A stretch of DNA of 64,000 nt, taken from the NCBI RefSeq assembly GCF_004791695.1, contig NZ_SRSO01000017.1, positions 1 to 64,000 on the forward strand, in the 5' to 3' direction. Source of the DNA: Flavivirga rizhaonensis. Lineage in GTDB: Bacteria > Bacteroidota > Bacteroidia > Flavobacteriales > Flavobacteriaceae. This document shows positions 24,419 through 33,600 of the stretch, in pieces; position 1 is the stretch's first letter, and each line of letters opens with the position of its first letter. The notes beneath the pieces are model-generated. The model worked only from the letters and a program-made list of their open reading frames with translations. It did no database searches and was not told the origin of the DNA. A program made the translations under genes and the position numbers.

Positions 24419-25417
24419 ATGACCGAAGGAAATTTTGTTGATTATGTAAAAATGTATGTCGCTTCTGGTAACGGGGGCAAAGGATCTGTACATTTACACC
24501 GAGAGAAGTATATTACGAAAGGTGGACCAGATGGTGGTGACGGAGGTCGTGGAGGCCATGTTATTCTTCGAGGAAATTCTAATCTTTGGACACTTCTTCA
24601 TTTAAAATTTAAAAAGCATATTCGTGCAGGTCATGGTGGAAATGGTAGCAAGAGCAGGAGTTCTGGGGCTGATGGTGAAGATGTATATTTGGATGTTCCG
24701 TTAGGAACAGTTGTTAGAGATACTGAAACTGATGCCATTCTTTTAGAAATCACTGAAGAAGGTGAAGAAAGAATTATTGTAGAAGGCGGGAAAGGCGGAC
24801 TAGGAAACTGGCACTTTAAGTCGTCGACCAATCAAACACCAAGATACGCGCAACCTGGACTTCCATTAGAAGAGAAGTATGTTACGTTAGAATTAAAAGT
24901 TCTTGCAGATGTTGGTTTAGTTGGATTTCCTAATGCGGGAAAATCTACGTTATTATCAGTTGTAACATCTGCTAAACCAAAAATTGCAGATTATGAGTTT
25001 ACAACACTTAAACCTAATTTGGGAATCGTAGAATATCGCGATTTTCAAACCTTCGTTATGGCAGATATTCCTGGTATTATTGAAGGAGCTGCTGAAGGAA
25101 AAGGGTTAGGGCATTATTTTTTACGACATATAGAACGTAATTCCATCCTATTATTTTTAATTCCTGCTGATGCAGATGACATTAGAAAACAATATGATGT
25201 CTTATTGGATGAACTTCGACGTTACAATCCGGAAATGCTTGATAAAGAGCGTATCATAGCCATATCAAAAAGTGATCTGCTTGATGATGAATTGAAAGCA
25301 GAACTTAAAAAAGAGTTGGATAATGAACTTCCTATTCCTTACTTATTTATTTCATCTGTAGCGCAACAAGGAATTACCGAGTTAAAGGATGTTTTGTGGA
25401 AAATGTTGAATGCATAA
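24419..25417 (+). CDS. obg: GTPase Obg
   Basis: This 332-residue GTPase assists 50S ribosomal subunit assembly and stress adaptation. Residues 1-158 form the glycine-rich Obg fold ([25 protein letters not shown] and following GG repeats). The G domain follows with G1 [10 protein letters not shown]3 ADIPGIIEG and an SKSD-type G4 motif (AISKSDLL). The extra C-terminal OCT domain of some Obg proteins is absent. It begins 57 bp after the HPRT-adenylate kinase gene and is likely on the same mRNA. Confidence 0.97.
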   Translation: MTEGNFVDYVKMYVASGNGGKGSVHLHREKYITKGGPDGGDGGRGGHVILRGNSNLWTLLHLKFKKHIRAGHGGNGSKSRSSGADGEDVYLDVPLGTVVRDTETDAILLEITEEGEERIIVEGGKGGLGNWHFKSSTNQTPRYAQPGLPLEEKYVTLELKVLADVGLVGFPNAGKSTLLSVVTSAKPKIADYEFTTLKPNLGIVEYRDFQTFVMADIPGIIEGAAEGKGLGHYFLRHIERNSILLFLIPADADDIRKQYDVLLDELRRYNPEMLDKERIIAISKSDLLDDELKAELKKELDNELPIPYLFISSVAQQGITELKDVLWKMLNA

Positions 25418-25482
25418 AGTGGTTTAAATCTTAATTAAATTAATTTTTTTTTGTTTTTTTACAATACAATTATAGTTTCCTT

Positions 25483-26193
25483 ATGAAACAGTATATTAAA
25501 AGTATTGTAGAAATTAATGATAATAAGAAAAGTAGATATTTTGCCCTATTTATTCAGGGCTTAATTTTATTATCTGTTGTTACGTTTTCAATTGAAACCA
25601 TTCCAAATTTAAAACCTCAAACAAAAGTAATACTTCAATCTATTGAATGGTTTAGTGTTATTGTGTTTTCTTTAGAATATTTTTTAAGAATTTATGTTGC
25701 AGATAGCAGACCAAAGTTTATATTCAGCTTTTTTGGTATTATAGATTTATTAGCCATTTTACCATTTTATTTATCATTTGGAGTTGATCTACGTTCTTTA
25801 AGAGCATTACGTTTTTTACGATTGTTCAGGATTTTGAAATTGGTGCGTTATAATAAAGCGATGAATCATTTTACGAGTGCTATAAAATCTGCTAAAGAAG
25901 AAATATTTCTGTTTATACTTATTACACTTATTCTAATTTATTTTTCTGCAGTTGGTATCTACTATTTTGAAAATGAAGCACAGCCAGAACATTTTTCTTC
26001 AATTTTCGATAGCTTATGGTGGGCTATTATTACTTTAACTACCGTAGGGTATGGAGATGTGTATCCAATAACGGTAGGTGGAAAAGTGTTTACATTTTTC
26101 ATATTAATGATAGGTTTAGGAATTGTAGCTATTCCAACGGGGATCATATCTTCTGCTTTAACTAAATCTGTTGATAAGAAAGTTGACAATTAA
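25483..26193 (+). CDS. Voltage-gated-type potassium channel
   Basis: The 236-residue inner-membrane protein has six transmembrane segments plus a pore loop, as in Kv channels. The fourth segment is rich in evenly spaced arginines (RSLRALRFLRLFRILKLVRYNK, about residues 106-127), the voltage sensor. The selectivity filter is TTVGYGD, followed by the last helix. Such bacterial channels set the membrane potential or respond to it. No RCK/TrkA cytoplasmic domain is present. It stands alone, 65 bp after obg. Confidence 0.93.
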   Translation: MKQYIKSIVEINDNKKSRYFALFIQGLILLSVVTFSIETIPNLKPQTKVILQSIEWFSVIVFSLEYFLRIYVADSRPKFIFSFFGIIDLLAILPFYLSFGVDLRSLRALRFLRLFRILKLVRYNKAMNHFTSAIKSAKEEIFLFILITLILIYFSAVGIYYFENEAQPEHFSSIFDSLWWAIITLTTVGYGDVYPITVGGKVFTFFILMIGLGIVAIPTGIISSALTKSVDKKVDN

Positions 26194-26326
26194 TTCCAAT
26201 TAAATACTAAGTTGTCGCATATAAATCGTTTACCAGATCAAGTTGAGCATAGGTCTTTTTCGCTTACTTTTTATTTAAAAACAGAGACGCATCCTTTAGG
26301 TTTTTAAACTCAATTAATCTAGTACA

Positions 26327-26365
26327 TCAAGACCTGTCAGGTTTTTAAAACCTGACAGGTCTTGA
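26327..26365. repeat. Perfect 19-bp inverted repeat
   Basis: TCAAGACCTGTCAGGTTTT (26327-26345), one T, then its exact reverse complement (26347-26365). The stem contains AGACCTGTCAGGT, a palindrome-forming word of the kind dispersed in other flavobacterial genomes. It lies in the gap between the ion channel gene and the convergent hydrolase, so it can serve as a bidirectional terminator: stem ends are followed by short T runs. Confidence 0.8.
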
Positions 26366-26462
26366 TTTTGTAGACATTTATATTGTAAAAACAACATTAA
26401 ACTTTTTGTTATGTACTAAATTCAATTTAGTTATACATCACCTTAAAATCCAATGGGTATAA

Positions 26463-27563
26463 CTAAAATCGTTCTAAAATCCAATCTTTTATAATTTGTA
26501 AAGCTATAGGGGAGAAGGTTTCTTCAATTTGACTATATTCTTGGATGCTTCCTGTTTCGGCAGTTTGAAACAAATGGTTTAAACCTTCTAATTCTTTAAT
26601 GGTTACATCTTTGTTTCCAGCAATTTCTAGCCCATTTTTAATACCCTCTAAATTGATTTTTGGTAATACCTGAAAATCTTTACTCCCATTTAAAGCTAAT
26701 ACAGGACATGTCGTTTTTTCTAAGTAATCTTTTGGATCTATTCTAATAAAAGTAAGCAGCCATTTAGATTTTAAAACGTTGAATTGTTGTTTGATTAATG
26801 CAGGGGTAATAGCTGGAGCGAGTATCGAAGTAGGGTTTTTAGTTTTAAAATCATTAAGTTCTTCTGTAATTTTGGTTTTAATAATTTCTACATCAGAGTT
26901 TGTTCTTATGATATCATAAATAATCTTTGATAATTTTTCATTTTCATCAAGAACAACGCTATTAGCACCTGCTAATTCTGCCGCTCGCCTAGATTGAGTT
27001 TCTAAAACTTTTGCTCCGTTTACACCAGTTCCTGCTAGTAATACAGCAAAGGCAACATCATTATTTTTTGAAGCTACTATGGGAGCAATAAGACCGCCTT
27101 CACTATGTCCTATCAAACCTATTTTAGACGTGTCAATATCGTTTCTTGTTTTTAAATAAGTAATGGCAGCTTCAACATCGGTGGCAAAATCGAAAGTTGT
27201 TGCGTTTTTAAAACTTCCTTCAGATTCAGCAGTTCCTCTATCATCATATCGTAAAACAGCAATTCCATTGTTTGTTAGATAATCAGACAAGACCAGAAAA
27301 GGTTTGTGATTTACCAATTCTTCATTTCTGTCTTGAGCTCCAGATCCACTTATTAAAATAGCGACAACAGGTTTTTTTATGTCTTTAGGAAGCGTAAGTG
27401 TACCTGCTAGTTTTATACTGTCTGCTTGAAGATTGGTGAAATAGACATCTTCTGAAACATAATTATATGGTTCTTTAGGTTCTTGTGGGCGGTTACTTTG
27501 AGAAAAAAGATTGATACTAAAAAGGGTACATATTAAAAAAATACTTTTAGAATAGAATATCAT
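26463..27563 (-). CDS. Secreted alpha/beta hydrolase (acyl esterase or dienelactone-hydrolase-like)
   Basis: The 366-residue protein begins with a signal peptide (MIFYSKSIFLICTLFSINLFSQ). The hydrolase fold is visible as LISGSGAQDRNE (oxyanion strand), RYDDRGTAES, the nucleophile elbow GHSEGG and the catalytic His region LNHLFQ. It likely cleaves esters or peptides in the periplasm. I chose ATG 27563 because the signal peptide starts there; an in-frame start at 27611 adds a stretch that would interrupt it. It stands alone between convergent and divergent neighbours. Confidence 0.85.
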   Translation of the reverse strand: MIFYSKSIFLICTLFSINLFSQSNRPQEPKEPYNYVSEDVYFTNLQADSIKLAGTLTLPKDIKKPVVAILISGSGAQDRNEELVNHKPFLVLSDYLTNNGIAVLRYDDRGTAESEGSFKNATTFDFATDVEAAITYLKTRNDIDTSKIGLIGHSEGGLIAPIVASKNNDVAFAVLLAGTGVNGAKVLETQSRRAAELAGANSVVLDENEKLSKIIYDIIRTNSDVEIIKTKITEELNDFKTKNPTSILAPAITPALIKQQFNVLKSKWLLTFIRIDPKDYLEKTTCPVLALNGSKDFQVLPKINLEGIKNGLEIAGNKDVTIKELEGLNHLFQTAETGSIQEYSQIEETFSPIALQIIKDWILERF

Positions 27564-27683
27564 GATGACAATTTTATAAATCAAATGTCGCGATACTAGA
27601 TTCAAGTTCAAAACTTTTAACTTAATCTGTGGAATAATTTTTGATTAACTTTAAGAAGTCTAAACCGCTTCTAATAAAAAATT

Positions 27684-28211
27684 ATGACTATGAAAACTTT
27701 GAAAATTATTTTACTTGCTCTATTAGTTGTAGGGTGTGCATCTATTCGTGTTAATTATGATTATGATAAGGCAACTCAATTCGATAATTATAAAACCTAT
27801 AATTATTATAGCGATATGAATACGGGTTTAAGTGAGTTAGATACAAAACGCTTACTAAATGCTATAGATATTAAAATGAAAGCAAAAGGATTTAATTTAT
27901 CAGATAGCCCAGATTTTTTTATCGATATTAAAAGTAGTGAATACCGCGAAGCACAACGCAGTAATGTAGGCGTCGGCTTGGGAGGCGGTGGCGGTAATGT
28001 TGGAGGCGGTATTTCAATTGGTATACCTGTTGGACAGTCCAATATTAATCGTCAAATAACTATTGACTTTGTAGATGAAAATAAAAAGCAATTGTTTTGG
28101 CAGGCGGTGAGCGAATCAAATTATAATCCCAATGCGATACCCAGAGAGCGTGAAGAACGATTAAATGCTATTGTTGAAAAAATACTGTTGGAATATCCAC
28201 CTAAACAATAA
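27684..28211 (+). CDS. DUF4136 lipoprotein
   Basis: This 175-residue protein is an exported lipoprotein: MTMKTLKIILLALLVVGC has a lipobox with Cys18. The mature part contains FDNYKTYNYY and the C-terminal EKILLEYPPK typical of DUF4136, with a glycine-rich loop GVGLGGGGGNVGGG in the middle. The function of DUF4136 is unknown; it is periplasmic or outer-membrane anchored. It is convergent with the M64 peptidase gene, with two bases between the stops. Confidence 0.85.
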   Translation: MTMKTLKIILLALLVVGCASIRVNYDYDKATQFDNYKTYNYYSDMNTGLSELDTKRLLNAIDIKMKAKGFNLSDSPDFFIDIKSSEYREAQRSNVGVGLGGGGGNVGGGISIGIPVGQSNINRQITIDFVDENKKQLFWQAVSESNYNPNAIPREREERLNAIVEKILLEYPPKQ

Positions 28212-28213
28212 AT

Positions 28214-29647
28214 TCATTGTTTTATTAACTTCTTACTAGCGACCAACACATTATTTGCATAGAAGTTGGCCATATAAATACCCTCGCTTAGGTTACTAAT
28301 ATCAACTTGTTGTGTTGCATAGTTTGATAAGGATACTGTTTTTACTTTTTTACCATCTAAACTGGTGATGTCAACTTTTAACTGTGCATCTTTCTCACTT
28401 TCAATCTTAAGGTTTGCTATGGTATTGGCAGGGTTTGGAAACATAGTAATGCTTAAATTATTGATATCACTTTCAATATCATTAACTCCTAAAGAAGAAT
28501 GATTGATAGTCCAAGTCACGGTATATAGATGAATGGTTTCATGATTAGTAACCTTTAAAAGTGTTGTGTTATCTGTAATAACAACTGTTAAAGTATTTAT
28601 GCCTACATTTAAATCGGTTTCTAAAATACTTATATCATCAACATTTGAAGCAAAATTAGCAGCATTTAATGACCATGAACTTTCTAACGTATTAGGGATG
28701 GGTTTAATTAGGTTTAGGTTAAAATTGATAGGGAAGCTGGAGGTTGAAACCGTATTTGAAATTGGTGTGTATGAGTCTATAGGAGACACTAAACTATGAA
28801 TTTTTTCTATAATGCCTTCTTTACAAACTGAGCAAAAGGGCTTATCAATTAATTCCATGATACAATTTTGATGTGGCTTATACCAGTCAGCACAATTACC
28901 AGTATCGCAGGTATATTGATATATTCCTATACCGTTAGTGTTTAGCCAATTTTTCCATTTGATCAAGTTTTGATCTGTTTCTTGAGTCATGTTAATAGCT
29001 TCACCAGCAAGATCATCTCCTGGGTAATATTCATCTTTTAAATTAAATAAAGAATGTCCCAATTCGTGAACAGCTACATTCGCACCCCAAAAACCTGAAT
29101 AAGTCATAGGGAATTTTCCACCACTACCGCCATATTCAGAGGAATTAACCAAAATTAAAGCTTGATCATAGGTTGGAAAATTGTTAGCCAAAACGGTATT
29201 AATTATTGCTTCGGTATTGTTTGCACTGTTTCCATCTATTTCATAATAAAGCAGCCTATGTTTACCAAAAGCATCGTAAGTTGCATTAAAATAAGTATCT
29301 ACTGTTCTTATTGGGACAGTAGGACTAATTGATGATTCTAATGGTTCGATACTTGTTCCTGGATGATCTGCACCACTTTCAACAGAAGGAACTTTTATAG
29401 CGTAGACATTAAAATAGTTTGCATACTCTTTAAGTGGAGATTGATTAAACATGCTATTAGTAAAATTAGTAGCATCTGTAATAAATTGAGATAATTCGCT
29501 GGTTTGGTAACCTTCACTTAAAATAACTAGGTTAATTCTTTTGCTATCATCTCCAGAAAATTCAATAGTTTCTACATCAAAAATTTGAGCAGGTATTAAA
29601 CCAACATTGATGAGTAATACTATATATAGTAGTAAATGGGGCTTCAT
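28214..29647 (-). CDS. M64-type metallopeptidase with T9SS sorting domain
   Basis: The 477-residue secreted peptidase has an N-terminal signal peptide (MKPHLLLYIVLLINVGLIPAQ), a zinc motif HELGHSLFNLKDEYY (about residue 195) of the M64/IgA-peptidase type, and paired cysteines (TCDTGNCAD...PFCSVCKEG) in its middle. The last 75 residues are a type A T9SS sorting domain with MFPNPANTIANL and LSEGIYMANFYANN. It would be exported by the type IX system and attached to or released from the cell surface. It follows a small lipoprotein gene by three bases. Its protein substrate is unknown. Confidence 0.9.
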   Translation of the reverse strand: MKPHLLLYIVLLINVGLIPAQIFDVETIEFSGDDSKRINLVILSEGYQTSELSQFITDATNFTNSMFNQSPLKEYANYFNVYAIKVPSVESGADHPGTSIEPLESSISPTVPIRTVDTYFNATYDAFGKHRLLYYEIDGNSANNTEAIINTVLANNFPTYDQALILVNSSEYGGSGGKFPMTYSGFWGANVAVHELGHSLFNLKDEYYPGDDLAGEAINMTQETDQNLIKWKNWLNTNGIGIYQYTCDTGNCADWYKPHQNCIMELIDKPFCSVCKEGIIEKIHSLVSPIDSYTPISNTVSTSSFPINFNLNLIKPIPNTLESSWSLNAANFASNVDDISILETDLNVGINTLTVVITDNTTLLKVTNHETIHLYTVTWTINHSSLGVNDIESDINNLSITMFPNPANTIANLKIESEKDAQLKVDITSLDGKKVKTVSLSNYATQQVDISNLSEGIYMANFYANNVLVASKKLIKQ

Positions 29648-29650
29648 TAA

Positions 29651-30157
29651 TTAGTTGATTTTGGTTTTAATTAGGGGTTTTATTTCTTTTTTAACTTGGG
29701 TGATTTCATTTATAGAAATATACTTTGTTTGTGGCTCTAACTTCAATCTAAGAGAAAAAGAAGTATGCTTTAGTTCTATATGGCTTGTTTGAAAACTTTT
29801 AGAGTCATTAAGAGACTCCACTGTTTTTTTTAATGGATTTTTTACAATAATACTTTGCAAGATATTAGACTTTTTATCAAGTTGATAACACATTAAATCA
29901 CCAGAAACAGGCTCTTTTTTAGAATTTTTATTATGGTCTTTTAGTTTCCCTTCTGTTATTATTTTATTTATAAGGCTAACAGTTCTATTTCCGTTCGAAG
30001 TTTTTTTAATCGTATAGTTGAGAAAAATGATCTTAGGTGTTTTTTCAATTTTATTAGTGTTTGTAGATAGGCTTTGTTTAGAAGCACATCCTAATAGCAT
30101 CATAAAAAAGAAAAATGCTATTGTGATTTTGGGGATATTTAACTTTTGCTTTTCCAA
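29651..30157 (-). CDS. Unknown lipoprotein upstream of M64 peptidase
   Basis: The 168-residue protein starts with a lipoprotein signal ending in LLGCASKQS. The mature part is basic and beta-rich with no recognised domain. It is three bases upstream of the M64 peptidase gene, so they form a unit. It could be an inhibitor, chaperone or surface partner of the peptidase, but nothing in its sequence proves this. I could not assign a family. Confidence 0.65.
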   Translation of the reverse strand: MEKQKLNIPKITIAFFFFMMLLGCASKQSLSTNTNKIEKTPKIIFLNYTIKKTSNGNRTVSLINKIITEGKLKDHNKNSKKEPVSGDLMCYQLDKKSNILQSIIVKNPLKKTVESLNDSKSFQTSHIELKHTSFSLRLKLEPQTKYISINEITQVKKEIKPLIKTKIN

Positions 30158-30205
30158 AGGTTTAAACGAATAACAAAATTTTGGTAAAGTTAAGAAAATA
30201 AAAAA

Positions 30206-30221
30206 AGAGGCCTAAGCCTCT
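30206..30221 (-). terminator. Intrinsic terminator after the DoxX-like gene
   Basis: AGAGGC and GCCTCT form a six-bp GC-rich stem with a four-base loop. On the minus strand it is followed by a run of T residues (the plus strand shows seven A before it). It lies 16 bp after the stop of the DoxX-like gene. Confidence 0.85.
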
Positions 30222-30236
30222 CTTGTATGATTAATA

Positions 30237-30608
30237 TTAACTCAGTAAGTCTTTATACTTGTCTTTATAGCCATACAGGACAATAATGTTTAAAACTAGT
30301 AAGATTAAAGCGCCTGCAATGCTTTCTGGTGCTAACATGGCATGAAACAATGCCGCGTTTACAGAAACACTCATTAAAATTAATGCCAACAATGCTCCAA
30401 ACTTGTTAAAGATTAATGCCAGCCCTGCAACAATTTCCACAATGGCTACTAGTGTTATTAATTTAACAGAAACTAATGCACCGAAATAAGCTCCAGCCTC
30501 AGCAGACATTTCTCCATGGCCTATAAAATGAAAGAACTTATTAAGTCCAAAAAACAAAACAAAAAGCCCGAGAAGTAACCTCACGACCATAAAAACTTTT
30601 GAATTCAT
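30237..30608 (-). CDS. DoxX-like small membrane protein
   Basis: This 123-residue protein has four hydrophobic segments and the DoxX-like start VVRLLLGLFVLFFGLNKFFHF. Members of this family are inner-membrane proteins linked with redox stress or quinone chemistry, but the exact role is not known. It is monocistronic: a strong terminator follows, and the next gene upstream is the alpha-2-macroglobulin gene, which ends 78 bp before its start. The -7-like TATCTTTC before it has one mismatch. Confidence 0.82.
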   Translation of the reverse strand: MNSKVFMVVRLLLGLFVLFFGLNKFFHFIGHGEMSAEAGAYFGALVSVKLITLVAIVEIVAGLALIFNKFGALLALILMSVSVNAALFHAMLAPESIAGALILLVLNIIVLYGYKDKYKDLLS

Positions 30609-30686
30609 AATACATGTATTTATTAGTTATTAGATTGAAAGATAGCAAATTAATTTTAATTTGCTGTCGATTTTGTCGAAACTGTA

Positions 30687-33600
30687 TTAATTAACTAACA
30701 AACGTTTACCTTCGCTATGGCTACTAAATTCAGGTGCATACATACTCTGTATGGTTGTTATTCCATTGCTCATATCACCTGCATTATTCACTCTTAAATC
30801 ATATTCAAAAACATAAATACCTTTTGGTAAATAATCAAAAAAGAAATTAGTAGAAGCATCTTTTGTGCTTTCGTAATACCCCAGACCATCTTGCCATTTA
30901 TATTGTGATAACACATTTATAGGTTCTAATCCTGAAGCTCTCATATCTTTCATATGAACAAATTCCATATTTCGATCGCTGCGTAACTCTATACGAACTC
31001 TTACCAGATTACCAACTTTTAAATGGGTTTTTTCTGTAATTTCAGAAATGACTTCACCTGTATCATCATATTGCTTTAAGAATAGTTTTTTCTTTAATTT
31101 TAGAGGCGTTTCTGCCGAAGTGATTTTATCTAAATCTTCAAAATATTGCCAGTATAAGCTTCCCCAAGCTATTCCGTTTCCTTTTTTAGTAAGTTTTACC
31201 TTGGCCATTTCTGGCTTTATTTCAGAAGCACTCCAAGACGTTTTATAATAACCAGTACCAGCTTCTACTTTTACATTCTCTAATGTTGAAGGTGTTATTT
31301 TTTGTCCACCTAAAACAACATCAACCATGTCTGTCACCGATAACCAATCACTTCCTTGAAGTAACAAGGCATATACCGCATCTGTAGTTGCTTTGGTGGT
31401 TTTCCATCTATTTGTTTGTTTGTTTTTAAGTAACCAGATTTTTAAGTTATCTATAGTCTCAAGATTTTTTGTATTACTCTGAATGCTGTGGCCAGCCTCA
31501 GAAAACGTTTCAATTAAAAGCGCTTGTGTTTCAACTGGTGCTTGATACCAGAACCAAGAGTTGGTATTTGCTTTCCAATACATGCCTAATTCTTCTGAAG
31601 TAATGCTTGTTTCTTTTAACGATTTTAAAATCTTATTGGTTGTTTTAGAATCATTAGCTCTGTGAGATACTAAAGCCATTAATCCTTTAGCGTATAAAGA
31701 TCTGCTTAACCAATATTTTTGAATTTGTGTATGGTAATACGCTGTAATTTTATCCACTTCTTTTGACTTCGCAATATCTGGAAAGAAGCTTCGCATGTAT
31801 AAATAATGTAACTGCGTGTAGCTTAAATGATCTTTGTTTAAGTCTACTTTAGCATTATATTTTCTAATGTCTTTGTATTCTTTAATGAATTGGCTATCGA
31901 GATATTTAATGGCTTTTGAGGTCATTTGAGACGTCTCGACTGCGCTCGACGAGACAGATAACTTATTTAAATGTCCAAATCCAGTAATAATATGTTGCGT
32001 AATATATCTGTTTGCACGTCCACCATCAAACCATGCCCAGGCTCCTGAGTCCATTTGATTATCTTCTAATTTTCTGATAGCGGATTGCAATTCATTGTTC
32101 ATTTTGTTTAAATCGAAAAGTAGCGCAATGCGTTTTTTCTGTTCTATTTCGCTTTGTGCATCTCGTAACCAAGGGGTTTCCTGAATAAGAATAGATTTTA
32201 ATTCTTCATTCTTTTCTAAGTTAGAAATCAGTACTTTTTGAGACTTCCACTGATTAAAAACGTCCTGAATTCTTGGGTTAGAATTCACTATGTGACTCGC
32301 CAAAGCATTCGCATAATAACGGCTAAACGTTTGTTCATTACATTCATACGGGTATTCCATTAAATAGGGGAGTGCTTGCACGGCATACCACGCAGGGTTG
32401 GAAGTCATTTCCAGAGTTAATTTATGGTTTTTAAGTGTTTTTGAGGTGTAATTTTTTAGTTTGTCTAGCGTAAAAGTTTTTGTTTGGTTACTGCGAATCC
32501 ACATAGGAAGTGTTTCGGTAACTAACATTCTATTAGATAGCACTGGTAAGGCGTTTTGTTCGCCATCACTAAAAGTTTCCGATTTGGCAATTACTTTGTA
32601 TTGAACCGCTTGAATATCATCTGGAATTGATAAATTCCATGATACTTGTGTATTGCTTTTGGCATCAATAGTAAAAGCCCTCTCTGACTCCGCCGAAGGG
32701 TGAGTGCTAGCTTGTTTACGGATAAGTTTACTGGAAATGTCTTCTCCAGAAACAGCATCGGTTAACAATAAAATGGCATGTCCAGATAATTGTTTTTCAG
32801 TAAGGTTAGCAATTTTAGTACTAATGGTAATTTGGTCCCCTTCTCGTAAAAAACGTGGCGTATTTGGTGTTACCATTAACTCTTTTTGAGTAACTGTAGT
32901 TAACGTTCTGGTAGCATGCTCTAACGTTTTTGTATGTGCTAATAACTGCAAGTTCCATCGAGTTAAAGCTTCTGGAGTCGTGAAACTAAAACTAACATTG
33001 CCTTCTGCATCTGTTTTTAACTGTGGAAAGAAAAAGGCGGTTTCCTGAAGATTTTTACGGATTTTAACGTTATCGAAGTTTGGCTTTTCAGATTTTTTTT
33101 CGATGGTTTCCCTATCTGATTCCAATTCTTCACCAGAATTTAGTTTAGCCTTATCATCTAAATCTAAACTATCTTCTAACTTGTTAGACACAACAATAGA
33201 TTCTTCTAACATCATTTCTTCTGAGGCCACAGGAGCACCAGCTACACGGCTATTAAGCATTTTTTTGCTTCTGAAACTTGCTGAGTTGAAATATCCAAAG
33301 TGATACCCAAACCAATTCAATTGGTCGTAATACTGAGTTGGATAACTACTGATGTTATAATCATTATAAACTCTAAAATAACCTGTGCCAAAGCTCTTGT
33401 GGCTATTGGTAGACAAATGCGAATAATAAGTAGGTTTATTAATAGGATTGAAATACCAGCCATGTGATTTAAACTGGTCTAATGAGGCATCATACATACT
33501 TGCTAATAACTCTGTGCTAACTTTATCGCCTTTAGGCCCTTTTATCTTAAAACTCCAAGTTTCATCGGTTCCAGGTTTGAGCTTATCTCTAAAGGTTGTT

